64,000 bases of DNA from Methanoregula sp. PtaU1.Bin051 (GCA_002067895.1 MVRE01000012.1:62001-126000); one strand, 5' to 3'. Numbered from the stretch's first letter, positions 34,401-42,982 are shown. Numbers and translations are program-made. The notes: a model not told the origin generated them from the letters alone.

Positions 34401-34927
34401 ATAGCAGTACCCGGAATCCCGGTCATCTCTTCCATTGCATGGTTCCAGGCTATCACCCTGCCTTCGAGATCGATGGCAAACGTCGCATCTGGAAGGAAAT
34501 TGATAAGGTCGGCCATCTGCTGCCGCGACTGGTTCAGTTCCTCACGGGCCTGCTTCCGGTCAATGACATGGATGACCGCATGTTCCAGCTCGGCATACTG
34601 CGACTTTGTCTGTCCCCCTTTCTGGAGATAGAAATCGGCGCCATTGTTCAGGGCATCGATTGCGATCTCCTCCCGTCCCTTCCCGGTAAAGAGGATGAAG
34701 GGAATGTCATGGTAGAGCGCGCGCACTTCCCGGAGGAATTCAATCCCGTCCATTACGGGCATCTGATAATCGGAGATTATTCCGTCATATGTCCGGTGCC
34801 TCAGCAGGTTAAAAGCTTCTCTTGCTGACTCTGCCGTTTCAACTATGAGGTTTCCTGACAATTCGAGATGAGTCTTGCCAAGGTGGAGAAGAACGGGTTC
34901 GTCATCGACATAAAGCACCCTGAACAT
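31442..34927 (-). CDS. Hybrid sensor histidine kinase: REC, PAS, four tandem coiled-coil/PAS units, HisKA-like, HATPase
   Basis: A 1,161-residue cytoplasmic kinase. Residues 1-125 are a receiver domain with acidic pocket D8-D9 and phosphoacceptor D53 (IISDYQMPVMDG). A first PAS follows (ADLINFLPDATFAIDLEG), then four units, each a coiled coil (LHAAYEQLTATEEELR) and a PAS (EERYRNIVEDQTEFICRF). The C-terminus has the archaeal H-box (SITRHDILNQL) and a HATPase domain with N-box FENSVMHGG, DDGAGID and HTGLGLFLV. No membrane segment is seen, so the signal is internal, perhaps redox or small ligand. The PAS units are nearly identical in DNA (see repeat entry). It is divergent from the alkylation repair gene. 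Confidence 0.9.
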   Translation of the reverse strand: MFRVLYVDDEPVLLHLGKTHLELSGNLIVETAESAREAFNLLRHRTYDGIISDYQMPVMDGIEFLREVRALYHDIPFILFTGKGREEIAIDALNNGADFYLQKGGQTKSQYAELEHAVIHVIDRKQAREELNQSRQQMADLINFLPDATFAIDLEGRVIAWNHAMEEMTGIPGTAILGSGDYAYAVPIYGERRPILIDFILNKDKMIEKQYQHLQRQGDKLISELYVPNLYNGKGAYIWFIASPLYDIRGNVIGAIEAIRDITVRKEAENKLVRTNEELHAAYEQLTATEEELRANYEELAKSQVELQKSEERYRNIVEDQTEFICRFTPDGRLSFVNEAYCRYFGLNHDTCIGSRHTVVIPPEDRRLMQQHLAALTPDNPVAIVEHRIVMPNGEIRWQRWSDRAIFDHRGRVVEYQSVGRDTTDRKEAEEKLVRTNEELHAAYEQLTATEEELRANYEELAKSQVELQKSEERYRNIVEDQTEFICRFTPDGRLSFVNEAYCRYFGLNRTTCIGSPHTIVIPQEDLKIVNQHLSALTPNNPVAIIEHRIVMPNGEIRWQRWSDRAIFDARGRIVEYQSVGRDTTDRKVAEEKLERMNEDLHAAYEQLTATEEELRQNYDELAKSQVELQKSEERYRNIVEDQTEFICRFTPDGRLSFVNEAYCRYFGLSRDTCIGSLHTVVIPPDDRKLMQQHLSSLTPDNPVAIVEHRIVMPDGEIRWQRWSDRAIFDHRGRIVEYQSVGRDTTDRKEAEEKLERMNEDLHAAYEQLTATEEELRQNYEQLTATEEELRQNYDELAKSQVELQKSEERYRNIVEDQTEFICRFTPDGRLSFVNEAYCRYFGLSRDTCIGSLHTVVIPPDDRKLMQQHLSSLTPDNPVAIVEHRIIMPSGEIRWQQWSDRAVYNSRGDLVEYQSVGRDITQRKRLERALQESNKKLNLLSSITRHDILNQLTVLQGSLELIDLNASDAEHRQWLVKAIRASEGIRSQISFTRQYQDIGVQEPKWHNIYSAVTSVCMDDGISNVSIDRQLEEVEIFADPLLRTVFSNLFENSVMHGGNITKIQVSGKVTPKGFRLVVEDDGAGIDPADKKRIFQKGFGRHTGLGLFLVREVLAITGLIIDETGEYGKGARFEILVPEGMFRNTHSSIDEKGKTIAGSPILS
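32170..34135 (-). repeat. Four in-gene tandem repeats, 483-bp unit (one 525 bp)
   Basis: The same sequence CCGGTACCGCTCCTCG (plus strand) recurs at 32492, 33017, 33500 and 33983. Spacings are 525, 483 and 483 bp, that is 175, 161 and 161 codons; the longer one holds an extra 42 bp (one more EQLTATEEELRQNY, two heptads). Stretches over 100 bp around 33501 and 33984 are identical. This indicates recent duplication or gene conversion of the coiled-coil/PAS module. Confidence 0.9.
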
Positions 34928-35118
34928 CGTTTAGCCTCATCGGTAAGTATAAAAGGTTTCTCTTATCCTGCATATACAATTGTCGATCTTTTATCGTTCT
35001 TTGCATTGCATATCGCAATCTGAACCTTTGAGACAGTATTAGAGCCATTTTTCCTGTTGTATAATCATACCAGGCCGTTCCCGCCATCCTTATCCGCCAT
35101 GCTTTCCCACGTTCTGGC

Positions 35119-35826
35119 ATGGATCTCATAATCACCCGCATCAGGAAAGAGCTCCGATCCAACGCCGATCCGGTAATCAGGAAGTCCTCCCAGCGGTTCT
35201 TCAAGGAAGAGATCACCTGCTACGGAATGAAGACCGCGACCGTTATGGCGATTGCAAAGAAGTACTGGAAGGAGGTCAAAAACCGGCCAAAGCGGGAGAT
35301 ATTCGCCCTCTGCGAGGAACTCTATAAATCGGGATACATAGAGGAGTCCTTCATTGTTTCGAACTGGACATATGCCTTCTCCGGCCTGTACGATTGGGAG
35401 GATCTTATAATTTTCCGGCGCTGGATCGACACGTACATCTCCAACTGGGCCTCGTGCGACGGCTTCTGCAACCATACCATGGGCGACTTCATCGAGCAGT
35501 ATCCCGATACAATCGAGGAACTGAAGCGTTGGACGCAATCAGATAACCGGTGGGTGCGCCGGGCGGCAGCGGTATCGCTTATCGTGCCGGCAAAACGAGG
35601 GGAGTTCCTGAAGGATGTTTTTGAGATCGCGGGCCTGCTGCTGACTGACAGGGAAGACATGGTGCAGAAAGGGTACGGGTGGCTTCTCAAGGAGGCGAGC
35701 CGGAAACACACAGACGAAGTCTTCTCTTACGTCATTAAAAACAAGAAAGTCATGCCCCGGACGGCGTTGAGGTATGCAATCGAGCTGATGCCAAAGGACC
35801 TGAAGTCGGAGGCTATGAAAAGGTAA
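35119..35826 (+). CDS. DNA alkylation repair protein (AlkD-like HEAT-type glycosylase)
   Basis: A 235-residue all-helical protein of the AlkD family, built of HEAT-like repeats. Family features are KEEITCYGMKTATVMAIAKK near the N-terminus, the aromatic/acid region NWASCDGFCNHTMGDFI and NRWVRRAAAVSLIVP. The Trp-x-x-x-Asp arrangement fits the catalytic centre of AlkD, which excises bulky alkylated bases without base flipping. The ATG at 35119 is the first in frame and gives the family N-terminus. It is divergent from the large histidine kinase with 191 bp between them. Confidence 0.85.
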   Translation: MDLIITRIRKELRSNADPVIRKSSQRFFKEEITCYGMKTATVMAIAKKYWKEVKNRPKREIFALCEELYKSGYIEESFIVSNWTYAFSGLYDWEDLIIFRRWIDTYISNWASCDGFCNHTMGDFIEQYPDTIEELKRWTQSDNRWVRRAAAVSLIVPAKRGEFLKDVFEIAGLLLTDREDMVQKGYGWLLKEASRKHTDEVFSYVIKNKKVMPRTALRYAIELMPKDLKSEAMKR

Positions 35827-35857
35827 TAATCCGCTGAAGGGGGGTGTCCGGCTATTA

Positions 35858-36348
35858 TCAGGGCTCCCCGAGATAAAGTTCCCGGTTGTTCAGGAAATCC
35901 TTATAGACCCTTAAATACCCGGTATCCTCGTATCTCACCTTCCGGATCGGGCTGCGATCGAAACTATAGAGATCGGCATCAGGATACGTGAGTAGGATAG
36001 GGGAGTGCGATGCGAAAAATGCACCGGGCACTTTATTGTCGGCCCAATCTATCGCAAGGAAGAGATGAAGTTTGTCCTCAAACCTGTTGTAACGATACCG
36101 TGGTCGTTCCTCGTCTTTCCAGATATGGATGCCGCATGCCCGTGCGATGGCCTGCAGGAAGGTTGATTTGCCGGTCCCGTTTTCGCCGATAAAAAAAATG
36201 TTACCGGTTTTAAAAATTCCAGACATTCCGTCGTATCGAATATATCGAGGTTGAAAGGGTACTTATGCCGCGTCGGGTATTTGTCTTTAAGGAAAAGGAC
36301 TTCTGTTATATGCAAGGCTCTCATGGGTACTCTGCTGCCTGTATACAT
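35858..36348 (-). pseudogene. Decayed AAA-family ATPase: frameshift at T8 and internal deletion
   Basis: Two minus-strand frames make one broken gene. From 36348 the start MRALHITEVLFLKDKYPTR through LEFLKPVTFF is the usual N-terminus of small SMC-like AAA proteins; in the other frame IGENGTGKSTFLQAIARA (Walker A) continues. The join is a run of eight T on the coding strand (36191-36198). The later part goes straight from FEDKLHLFLAIDWADN to FFASHSPILLTYPDADLY, so the region with the signature and the Walker B LLDEPE is missing. Full-length relatives are about 230-250 residues. The gene looks non-functional. Confidence 0.75.
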
Positions 36349-36414
36349 AAAATCGCAGCGTGAAAAAAAGGAGCGATCTTAACGGCAGGTGCCGGATTAT
36401 ATCGGCAGTTCCTT

Positions 36415-36795
36415 TCATGCCGTTTTATCGCCGAATTGCGTCACGCGCTCCCTGATAAGGCCGATAAGCTGATCCAGCTCACGGCACCGGTTGATCTCGT
36501 CGGTACTGATAAAATGGAACAGGCTGCTTCCTTCCTGCATGAAAACAATGGGGAATGTCGTTGATATATTTTTAAAACCAGTACCGAACTCATCGCGGGC
36601 GAGGAACCGGACCGGTATTCCTATATCATGGATGAAACGCTTCCACTCCTTCTTCATGCCGATCGGGGAATAAGTGAGGGCAAGCAGGTTGCATTCGTCT
36701 TTATCAGGAATTGCCGTCCTGATCATCTCATTGGGTTTCGGGAGAGACTCGCTGTCCGCATTGTAGATAAATAGCAAGAGTCGGCCGGACGGCAT
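36415..36795 (-). CDS. Uncharacterised small protein, possibly thioredoxin-like fold
   Basis: A 126-residue protein starting MPSGRLLLFIYNADSES, then LLALTYSPIGMKKEWKRFI and VRFLARDEFGTGF, ending in a helical region. The pattern (LLF-YNAD, a central W-x-x-F, and FL-x-DEF) recalls an uncharacterised family also seen in Bacteroidetes, but the usual Cys residues there are not conserved here. Lower GC than neighbours. Function unknown. Confidence 0.55.
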   Translation of the reverse strand: MPSGRLLLFIYNADSESLPKPNEMIRTAIPDKDECNLLALTYSPIGMKKEWKRFIHDIGIPVRFLARDEFGTGFKNISTTFPIVFMQEGSSLFHFISTDEINRCRELDQLIGLIRERVTQFGDKTA

Positions 36796-36873
36796 ACACT
36801 AAGCCGCTCTCCTTTGTAGGGTATTAACCTTTGGCTCTTTCCTGCCGGGGATTAATCATGAGTCCCCTTCCCG

Positions 36874-37119
36874 CTATGCCCCGCAGTCGTCGAGGAATTC
36901 CAGAAGGTTGTTCCGTACGACGACAAATGACGGGCCGCCGCCGAATTCAACCCCGATTGCAGCCGCTTCCAGTACCTCCGCCCGTGTCGCCCCGGCACGG
37001 ATAGCATTGTTCGTGTGGTTGGCAAGGCAAGGTACGCAGCGGCAGGAGACAGAGGCCGCCACTGCGATCAGCTCCTTATGTTTCAGGTCGAGGGCCCCCG
37101 GCCGGTAATATTCTTTCAT
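36874..37119 (-). CDS. Carboxymuconolactone decarboxylase/AhpD-like protein, N-terminus probably truncated
   Basis: 81 residues from ATG 37119 with the AhpD-like core: GALDLKHKELIAVAASVSCRCVPC, active CxxC plus His (CVPCLANH), GATRAEVLEAAAIGVEFGGG. Members are small thiol peroxidase-like or disulfide proteins. The frame is open upstream and reads APPLFSGFDSLMKEYYRPG, the expected family N-terminus, but has no start codon until past a run of eight A on the coding strand (37243-37250), beyond which MAKK in another frame would fit with one A fewer. So the full gene may start at 37255 with a homopolymer indel. Function not established. Confidence 0.7.
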   Translation of the reverse strand: MKEYYRPGALDLKHKELIAVAASVSCRCVPCLANHTNNAIRAGATRAEVLEAAAIGVEFGGGPSFVVVRNNLLEFLDDCGA

Positions 37120-37373
37120 CAGGCTATCAAAACCTGAAAAGAGGGGCGGTGCCTCTTTCTCCAGCCGGCGGCGGTTCTCCTGCCGTTTCGTTAGGATCTG
37201 CCTGACCCGCCCGCATACAGGTTTCCTATCATATTTGACCGGTTTTTTTTGCCATGGATCTGATATAGGTTATAAGATACAATGAACACGCTGGTCGGCG
37301 GGCCTACCAGCCTGTTGATTCCCAAACCTTCATAACCGGCAAAGGCCCACATCCCGTATACGGCAGGAACCTC

Positions 37374-37619
37374 ATGCTCACGAGCCACGGACTTCTCCTC
37401 AAGTACCGGCACGATGCAAGGTTCTCATTTGGCGATATCGGTGTCTGGTATGTCGACCGAGGTGCTCCGGGCGACCGCTCTCATGTCTCTGGGGGGGGTA
37501 TTCATTCGCTGGATGCCCATTATTTCGAGATTGAATCAGTCACTGGTATGAAGAAATGTATCCCGTATCACCGGATCCGCCGGATCACTTATGCGGGGGA
37601 GACGGTCTGGGAGCGATGA
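37374..37619 (+). CDS. DUF504 (MJ1316-type) small RNA-end-binding domain protein
   Basis: An 81-residue protein with the DUF504 pattern: LLLKYRHDARFSFGDIGV, then YVDRGAPGDRSHVSG and the C-terminal IPYHRIRRITYAGETVWER. The family (MJ1316) is described as an RNA cyclic-group end recognition domain; it occurs alone in archaea and fused to RNA enzymes elsewhere. The ATG at 37374 gives the family's usual start. It lies between genes on the opposite strand, and no operon partner is seen. Confidence 0.85.
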   Translation: MLTSHGLLLKYRHDARFSFGDIGVWYVDRGAPGDRSHVSGGGIHSLDAHYFEIESVTGMKKCIPYHRIRRITYAGETVWER

Positions 37620-37695
37620 ATTGGTGGGACTGCCATACTGGATCCGGAGCATTGCCGGTATATCCCTGATTCTCTTCCCTGACCGCTCCCGGCCA

Positions 37696-39240
37696 TCAGA
37701 CCTTGCATACGCATGTATCCGGCAGCCACATCCCCCGGTTACATGGGGCATAACAGGTATTGTCGGCCTCGCAGCATAACGATCCGGCGGGACAGGAAAC
37801 ATTACCAGCCGGATTGCAGGCAGCACAAGCGGGCCCCGGCAGGGAAGAGATCCCTGATTCCGGCGGAGTAATAGCGTGGTCGACGACATATTTATATGTC
37901 CCCGGCCTGTCGTATCCGTGGGTACTGATGTAATTGTACAGGGTGGCATACCGGTTATGCTCCTCGGCCAGCGCGTTGTACCGGCTGATGTTGGACTCCG
38001 ATGAACGGATCTCCTTCTCAAGACGCATGATTCGTTCCTTCGCCATTTGCGACTGATCCCCGATATACGTGGTCTCATCTGTGGCCGAGAACTTTCTTCC
38101 CCCCTCCCCCAAGGGGATTACCTGCGGAGTACTCTTAAGAATGATGTCTCCACCGAGATGGTCCGGTACAACCCCGACAAATGAGACTTTTGTTGTTTCC
38201 AGGAATGCATAGCTGGTGTTCCGGTAATCATCGTGGTCAGCCCGGATGCCTATTGCCATATGTTTCTCGGGTTCGAAGAGCAGGAGCGCAACGTCATACC
38301 GTTCGCGTGCGAGGAGGCCTGCGAGGAGGAAACTCTTATCCCCGCAGACCCCTCTGCCATCGACAAATGTCTCGACCGGGAACCTGTTCCCGCTGTCAAG
38401 GTTTCGGGCACCGGCATCATCGTACTCCAGCGACTGGACGAACACCGCGATCAGTTCCAGATATTCGTCATCGGAAAGTTTCATCTCCTGCCGGATCGTT
38501 CGTAAGGATGTGATTAGCCCGGTATAGAGTCCATCCTGCTGCCTGTCATCTACGAAAGCCCGGAAATAGCCGGGCGCCCACTCGTACCTGTCGGCACTCT
38601 GCCGGTTCATGACAATGGTCCTCTGCCCGTTTTTTGCGCCGTTATACACAGACCTGTTTACAGTAGCGGCTACAGAAACCGTTTGGTTATGAAACCGGAA
38701 AGTATAGTTTCTTGTAATGGTGCCGCCGGCAGTATCCGCATTGATATGGGGATACGAGATAACACCGGCCAGCGGCGTCGGTACAGGAGTAATCCAGATT
38801 GTCACCGGTACCTTAAGAACCGGTGCCGGGGTCGGGGCAGCGGCTGCAATAGATCCCGCGGACGCCGGCTGGGTCAGCTGCCGGCCTGAAGTATTCAGTT
38901 GTCCTGCCTGACTTTGAGGTTGTATTATCCCGGCGATCCAGAGACCGGCCGCAGATCCTGCGATGACAATTACAGCGATGATGCAGATGATTGCCAATAC
39001 CCGGGCCATCTTTTTCCTTTGCCCTGCAGCAATATCCGTGGTCTGCGGTGGCCGTGAGATTCCCGGGAGACGGTTGTTGCCCCCCGTTTCCATGTTTGCA
39101 GGCTGGTCGAACCACCAGTCATCCCCGTTGATGCAGTCATGAGATGGCGGTAACCGGTGTTCAGCACAAAAACGGCCCCCACAATACGGGCAGAACATGC
39201 GGATATCTTCTTCCTTACCGCAGCGATCACAGCTTACCAT
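37696..39240 (-). CDS. AN1-type zinc finger, membrane segment and transglutaminase-like domain
   Basis: A 514-residue protein. Residues 4-36 are a complete AN1 zinc finger (C4, C7, C17, C20, C25, H28, H34, C36). A membrane helix follows at about 80-105 (VLAIICIIAVIVIAGSAAGLW in part), then a Thr/Pro linker and an outside domain with the transglutaminase-like pattern: Cys299 in GRGVCGDKSF and His327 in EPEKHMAIGI. A coiled coil lies at about 405-445, and the last 45 residues are Cys-rich (PACAACNPAGN, CCEADNTCYAPC). So a cytosolic zinc finger is tied to an extracytosolic protease/transglutaminase-like domain. Function unknown. Start ATG 39240. Confidence 0.85.
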   Translation of the reverse strand: MVSCDRCGKEEDIRMFCPYCGGRFCAEHRLPPSHDCINGDDWWFDQPANMETGGNNRLPGISRPPQTTDIAAGQRKKMARVLAIICIIAVIVIAGSAAGLWIAGIIQPQSQAGQLNTSGRQLTQPASAGSIAAAAPTPAPVLKVPVTIWITPVPTPLAGVISYPHINADTAGGTITRNYTFRFHNQTVSVAATVNRSVYNGAKNGQRTIVMNRQSADRYEWAPGYFRAFVDDRQQDGLYTGLITSLRTIRQEMKLSDDEYLELIAVFVQSLEYDDAGARNLDSGNRFPVETFVDGRGVCGDKSFLLAGLLARERYDVALLLFEPEKHMAIGIRADHDDYRNTSYAFLETTKVSFVGVVPDHLGGDIILKSTPQVIPLGEGGRKFSATDETTYIGDQSQMAKERIMRLEKEIRSSESNISRYNALAEEHNRYATLYNYISTHGYDRPGTYKYVVDHAITPPESGISSLPGPACAACNPAGNVSCPAGSLCCEADNTCYAPCNRGMWLPDTCVCKV

Positions 39241-39314
39241 GATTTGCTATCTCAGGCTGGGAACTCATGGCACTCTTCTGGCAAACAATCCGGAGCATAG
39301 TGTAAAAAAGATAA

Positions 39315-41753
39315 TTATTGGTATTCCGGCGGCTGCACCTGCTGGTGGAGCCCGCCCTTGAAGTGCTGAAGGTGACGCATGTAGTATTCCCGGAGCCGGT
39401 CGTTCATCGTGGGGTGGACTTTCTTCTTCGCCTCTTCAAAATGATGGCGCGTCACGATGGTTGCATTCTCCCGGAGCGCCAGCATCCCGGCCTCCCGGCA
39501 GAGCGATTCAAGGTCCGATCCTACGAATCCCCCGGTCTGTTCTGCAAGAGCTGTGATGAAGGCTGCCCGCACTGGATCTGTAAGGACGAGTGCACGTTCG
39601 GCCATCAGCTCGACAAGCCTGCGCCGGCGTGCCCCGGTACTGATCCCTTTTGTTGCCTCGCGTTTATCAGCGATCCCTTTTCCAAGTTCCATGACATTGA
39701 GGGTGCGATCCTTTCCCCACATCTCGACAAGCTCTGCAATCGAATCTTCATCATATCCTGTAGTGCGCTCAACGATCTCTTCGAGCGCAGATCCTTCAAG
39801 AGGCATGAAGCGGGTATGGATAGCGATGATCTTCTTCCGGTCCTCAAGATCCGGCTCCCCGATATAGACCAGCCGGTCAAACCGGCCTGGACGAAGAAGC
39901 GCGGGATCTACGATATCAGGACGGTTGGTTGCGCCCATAATAACGACATCCTCCAGCTCTATGAGTCCGTCCATTTCTGTTAATATCTGGTTGAGCACAT
40001 TGTCACTCACGTGGGAGTCGCTGGAGGTTCCACGCGCCGGGGCGAGTGCATCGATCTCGTCGAAGAATATGATGGACGGGGCCACCTGCCGTGCCTTTTT
40101 GAATACATCGCGCACCGCCCGCTCGCTCTCGCCTACCCACTTGGAGAGCAGCTGGGGGCCCCGTACAGGGATGAAGTTCGCGCCGCTCTCCGATGCGACG
40201 GCTTTTGCGATCAGCGTTTTGCCCGTCCCCGGCGGCCCATAGAGGAGAACCCCGCGGGGGGGTTCGATGCCGAGGTCTTCGATCCTCCGGGGATCCCGAA
40301 GAGGGAGCTCGATCGCCTCGCGGATCTCCGTCTTAGCCGCATCCAATCCGCCAACGTGCTCCCATTTGACATGCGAAACCTCGAGCATTACCTCGCGCAT
40401 CGCAGATGGCCCCACATCACGAAGTGCACTCCGGAAATCGGCGCCATTTACTTTGAGTGTGTCGAGGATCTCCTGTGGGATCTCTGTAGTTTCGAGATCC
40501 AGCTCAGGTAGATATCGGCGCAGGGCCCGGATCGCCCCTTCACGGGCGAGTGCTGCAAGATCGGCTCCTACAAACCCGTGCGTCTGCTGGGCAAGAACAT
40601 CAAGACTCACATCCTCCGCAAGCGGCATGCCGCGGGTATGGATCTTTAAAATCTCAATCCGGTCAGGTTCGGCCGGTACTCCGATCTCGATCTCCCGGTC
40701 GAACCTGCCCGGCCGGCGCAGCGCGGCATCGATAGCATCGACCCGGTTCGTTGCACCAATCACGACCACCTGCCCGCGTTCCTCGAGACCGTCCATCATG
40801 GTCAGGAGCTGGGCGACAACTCGGCGCTCGACCTCGCCGGTCACTTCCTCCCGGCGAGGCGCGATCGAGTCAAGTTCATCGATGAAAATAATCGAGGGGG
40901 AGTTCTCACGCGCTTCATCAAAGATCTCTCGGAGTTTTTGCTCGCTTTCACCGTAATACTTGGAAATCACCTCGGGGCCTGCAATATGCCGGAAATGCGC
41001 CCCGCTCTCCGATGCGACGGCTTTTGCGATCAGCGTTTTGCCTGTCCCCGGCGGCCCGTAAAGGAGAACGCCTTTGGGCGGCTCGATCCCCAGTTTCTGG
41101 AAAAGCTCGGGATGCCGGAGCGGGAGCTCGATTGTCTCGCGAAGGCGCTGAAGCTCGTCCTTCAAGCCCCCGATATCCTCATACGAGAAACGTTTGAATC
41201 CTTCAAAGCCAGTAGCCGGCTTATCAGAAAATTCAATTTTAGTCTCTTTTGTGATTATTACTGCTTCCTCAGGTTCAATATCCACAACCTTGAACGCCAC
41301 AATTTGCTGTTGAAGAAACGGACCTGGTAAAAGTATTGAAACAAGATCATTTTTTAAAGCGGGATAATCTATAAGTCGGTTCCGTATATGCGGATTATTT
41401 GAGAGAGATAGATTTTTTGGAAAATCTTCTGGAGGTGCAAGGATGATTCTATTCGCACCGACTTCTTGAGATCCTTTAATTGCAGATATCTTAACCACAT
41501 CACTAACACTCACTCCTGCATTAAGTCGGGTGATTTTATCTATTCTTATCATTTCCTGATTCCAATCTTCAGCAACCTGTCGCCATACTTTTGCTACGGT
41601 TCGTCGCTTTCCTTCAATTGCGATAATGTCTCCAGGAGTGAGTCGTAAACCTAGCATCGTCTGAGGATCTAAACGCGCTTTTCCTGTCCCGTTGTCTTCA
41701 GGATATGCCTTTTCTACCCTGAGTTGAACTTCATCCATCACCTTAAAGGTCAT
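39315..41753 (-). CDS. Cdc48/p97/VAT AAA ATPase
   Basis: An 812-residue type II AAA ATPase: N-domain (residues about 1-185, [15 protein letters not shown]), then D1 and D2 rings, both with Walker [16 protein letters not shown] and Walker B ([24 protein letters not shown]), and arginine-finger regions ([17 protein letters not shown]). It unfolds or extracts proteins and feeds the proteasome. The 5' part (41,221-41,700) is about 39 % GC by hand count, far below the AAA parts. ATG 41753 is used; M6 at 41738 is an alternative. Its start is only 32 bp from the divergent larC start. Confidence 0.93.
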   Translation of the reverse strand: MTFKVMDEVQLRVEKAYPEDNGTGKARLDPQTMLGLRLTPGDIIAIEGKRRTVAKVWRQVAEDWNQEMIRIDKITRLNAGVSVSDVVKISAIKGSQEVGANRIILAPPEDFPKNLSLSNNPHIRNRLIDYPALKNDLVSILLPGPFLQQQIVAFKVVDIEPEEAVIITKETKIEFSDKPATGFEGFKRFSYEDIGGLKDELQRLRETIELPLRHPELFQKLGIEPPKGVLLYGPPGTGKTLIAKAVASESGAHFRHIAGPEVISKYYGESEQKLREIFDEARENSPSIIFIDELDSIAPRREEVTGEVERRVVAQLLTMMDGLEERGQVVVIGATNRVDAIDAALRRPGRFDREIEIGVPAEPDRIEILKIHTRGMPLAEDVSLDVLAQQTHGFVGADLAALAREGAIRALRRYLPELDLETTEIPQEILDTLKVNGADFRSALRDVGPSAMREVMLEVSHVKWEHVGGLDAAKTEIREAIELPLRDPRRIEDLGIEPPRGVLLYGPPGTGKTLIAKAVASESGANFIPVRGPQLLSKWVGESERAVRDVFKKARQVAPSIIFFDEIDALAPARGTSSDSHVSDNVLNQILTEMDGLIELEDVVIMGATNRPDIVDPALLRPGRFDRLVYIGEPDLEDRKKIIAIHTRFMPLEGSALEEIVERTTGYDEDSIAELVEMWGKDRTLNVMELGKGIADKREATKGISTGARRRRLVELMAERALVLTDPVRAAFITALAEQTGGFVGSDLESLCREAGMLALRENATIVTRHHFEEAKKKVHPTMNDRLREYYMRHLQHFKGGLHQQVQPPEYQ

Positions 41754-41758
41754 ATACG

Positions 41759-41776
41759 GAGGGATTTATAAGTACT
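41759..41776. promoter_or_regulatory. Shared TATA region between cdc48 and larC
   Basis: The 32-bp gap holds GGAGGGATTTATAAGTAC. The core TTATAA is symmetric and could serve both directions; spacing suggests very short or absent leaders. Not decisive from sequence. Confidence 0.35.
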
Positions 41777-41785
41777 GTCATTACT

Positions 41786-42982
41786 ATGCGGGTGCTCATC
41801 CTCGATCCATTCCATGGCTCGGCTGGTGATATGGTCGCGGCCGCGCTGCTCGACTGCGGCGCTGATAAGGAACTTGTCGTGAAGGCCATGGCTTCAGTAG
41901 TCGCAGAGCCGTTCATCAGCACGGTGACTCGCTGCGGCATCCGTGCGACACGTGTCGAAACCCGTGCCGGGCGGGCGCAGAGGACCCTCGAAGAAGTACT
42001 GGCACGCTGTGACCAGGCTGATGCACCTCAGGAAGCACTTGCCATGGCGTACCGGGTTTTCCGGCGGATCGCTGCTGCTGAGGAGCGGGTTCACGGTGCA
42101 AAAACCCACTTTCACGAGGTTGGCGCGGACGATGCTATTGCCGATGTAATCGGTGCCTGCACCGCGCTCTATACGCTGGGTGTTGGAGGTGTTACCGTGC
42201 TGCCGGTTGCCCTTGGGGTCGGGATGGTACAGGGATCACACGGTAAATACCCCGTTCCGGCCCCTGCTACTGTCGCCATCCTCGAAGGATCCGGCCTCAG
42301 CACAACTGCCGGTAACGAGCCGGTGGAACTCTGCACTCCGACCGGAGCGGCACTGCTCGTGGAATTTTCCACCCTGTCCCAACAGAAGATCGGAGCCTAT
42401 AAGATTGTACGAACGGGCTATGGCGCCGGGACGCGGAACCCGCAGGATATCCCCAACGTGCTCCGGGCAATGGTCGTGGAAACGGCCGCAGACGCCATGC
42501 CACAGGACAGTGTAGACATACTCGAAACCAATGTCGATGATATCAGCGGCGAGGTACTCGCCCACGTGATTGCCCGGTGCATGGAAGAGGGGGCGCGGGA
42601 CGCGGGAGCGATCCCGATGATCATGAAAAAAGGGCGGCCCGGCCATCTTGTCCGGGTCATCTGCCCGCAGGATAAAAGCCCGACACTTGCGGAACTCCTT
42701 GCACGCGAACTGGGGACACTCGGGATTCGGTGCAGCCCTATGGTACACCGGTTCATCGCAGAACGGACGATGGAAATGACCGCTGTTGTAGTCGGAGGGA
42801 AGCTGCGGAAACTCCCGGTCAAGTTTGGCTGGCTGCATGGAATGGTCTTCACCGTGAAACCTGAGTTTGAGCCGGCACGACAGTGGGCCCTTGAGCTGGG
42901 CGTCCCGGTCCGGGAGGTACTGCAGGCAGCCGCAGAAGCCGGGTGGCGGGAGGTTAAGAAGTGGCATGAGGAACATGCGTGA
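41786..42982 (+). CDS. larC: LarC, nickel insertion protein of nickel-pincer cofactor synthesis (DUF111)
   Basis: A 398-residue protein with the LarC N-terminus MRVLILDPFHGSAGDM and the later motifs HFHEVGADDAIADVIG (as KTHFHEVGADDAIAD) and ETNVDDISGEVLAHV. LarC is a CTP-dependent nickel insertase that finishes the nickel-pincer nucleotide of lactate racemase; LarC-like proteins are common in methanogens, where the client enzyme is often not known. No LarB, LarE or LarA gene is in this window. The gene overlaps radB by 17 bp, so translation is probably coupled. Confidence 0.92.
   Translation: MRVLILDPFHGSAGDMVAAALLDCGADKELVVKAMASVVAEPFISTVTRCGIRATRVETRAGRAQRTLEEVLARCDQADAPQEALAMAYRVFRRIAAAEERVHGAKTHFHEVGADDAIADVIGACTALYTLGVGGVTVLPVALGVGMVQGSHGKYPVPAPATVAILEGSGLSTTAGNEPVELCTPTGAALLVEFSTLSQQKIGAYKIVRTGYGAGTRNPQDIPNVLRAMVVETAADAMPQDSVDILETNVDDISGEVLAHVIARCMEEGARDAGAIPMIMKKGRPGHLVRVICPQDKSPTLAELLARELGTLGIRCSPMVHRFIAERTMEMTAVVVGGKLRKLPVKFGWLHGMVFTVKPEFEPARQWALELGVPVREVLQAAAEAGWREVKKWHEEHA

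Noticed and set aside
37191-37412. 73-residue minus-strand frame near the DUF504 gene
   Set aside because: It overlaps the start of the recognised DUF504 gene on the other strand and shows no family features.
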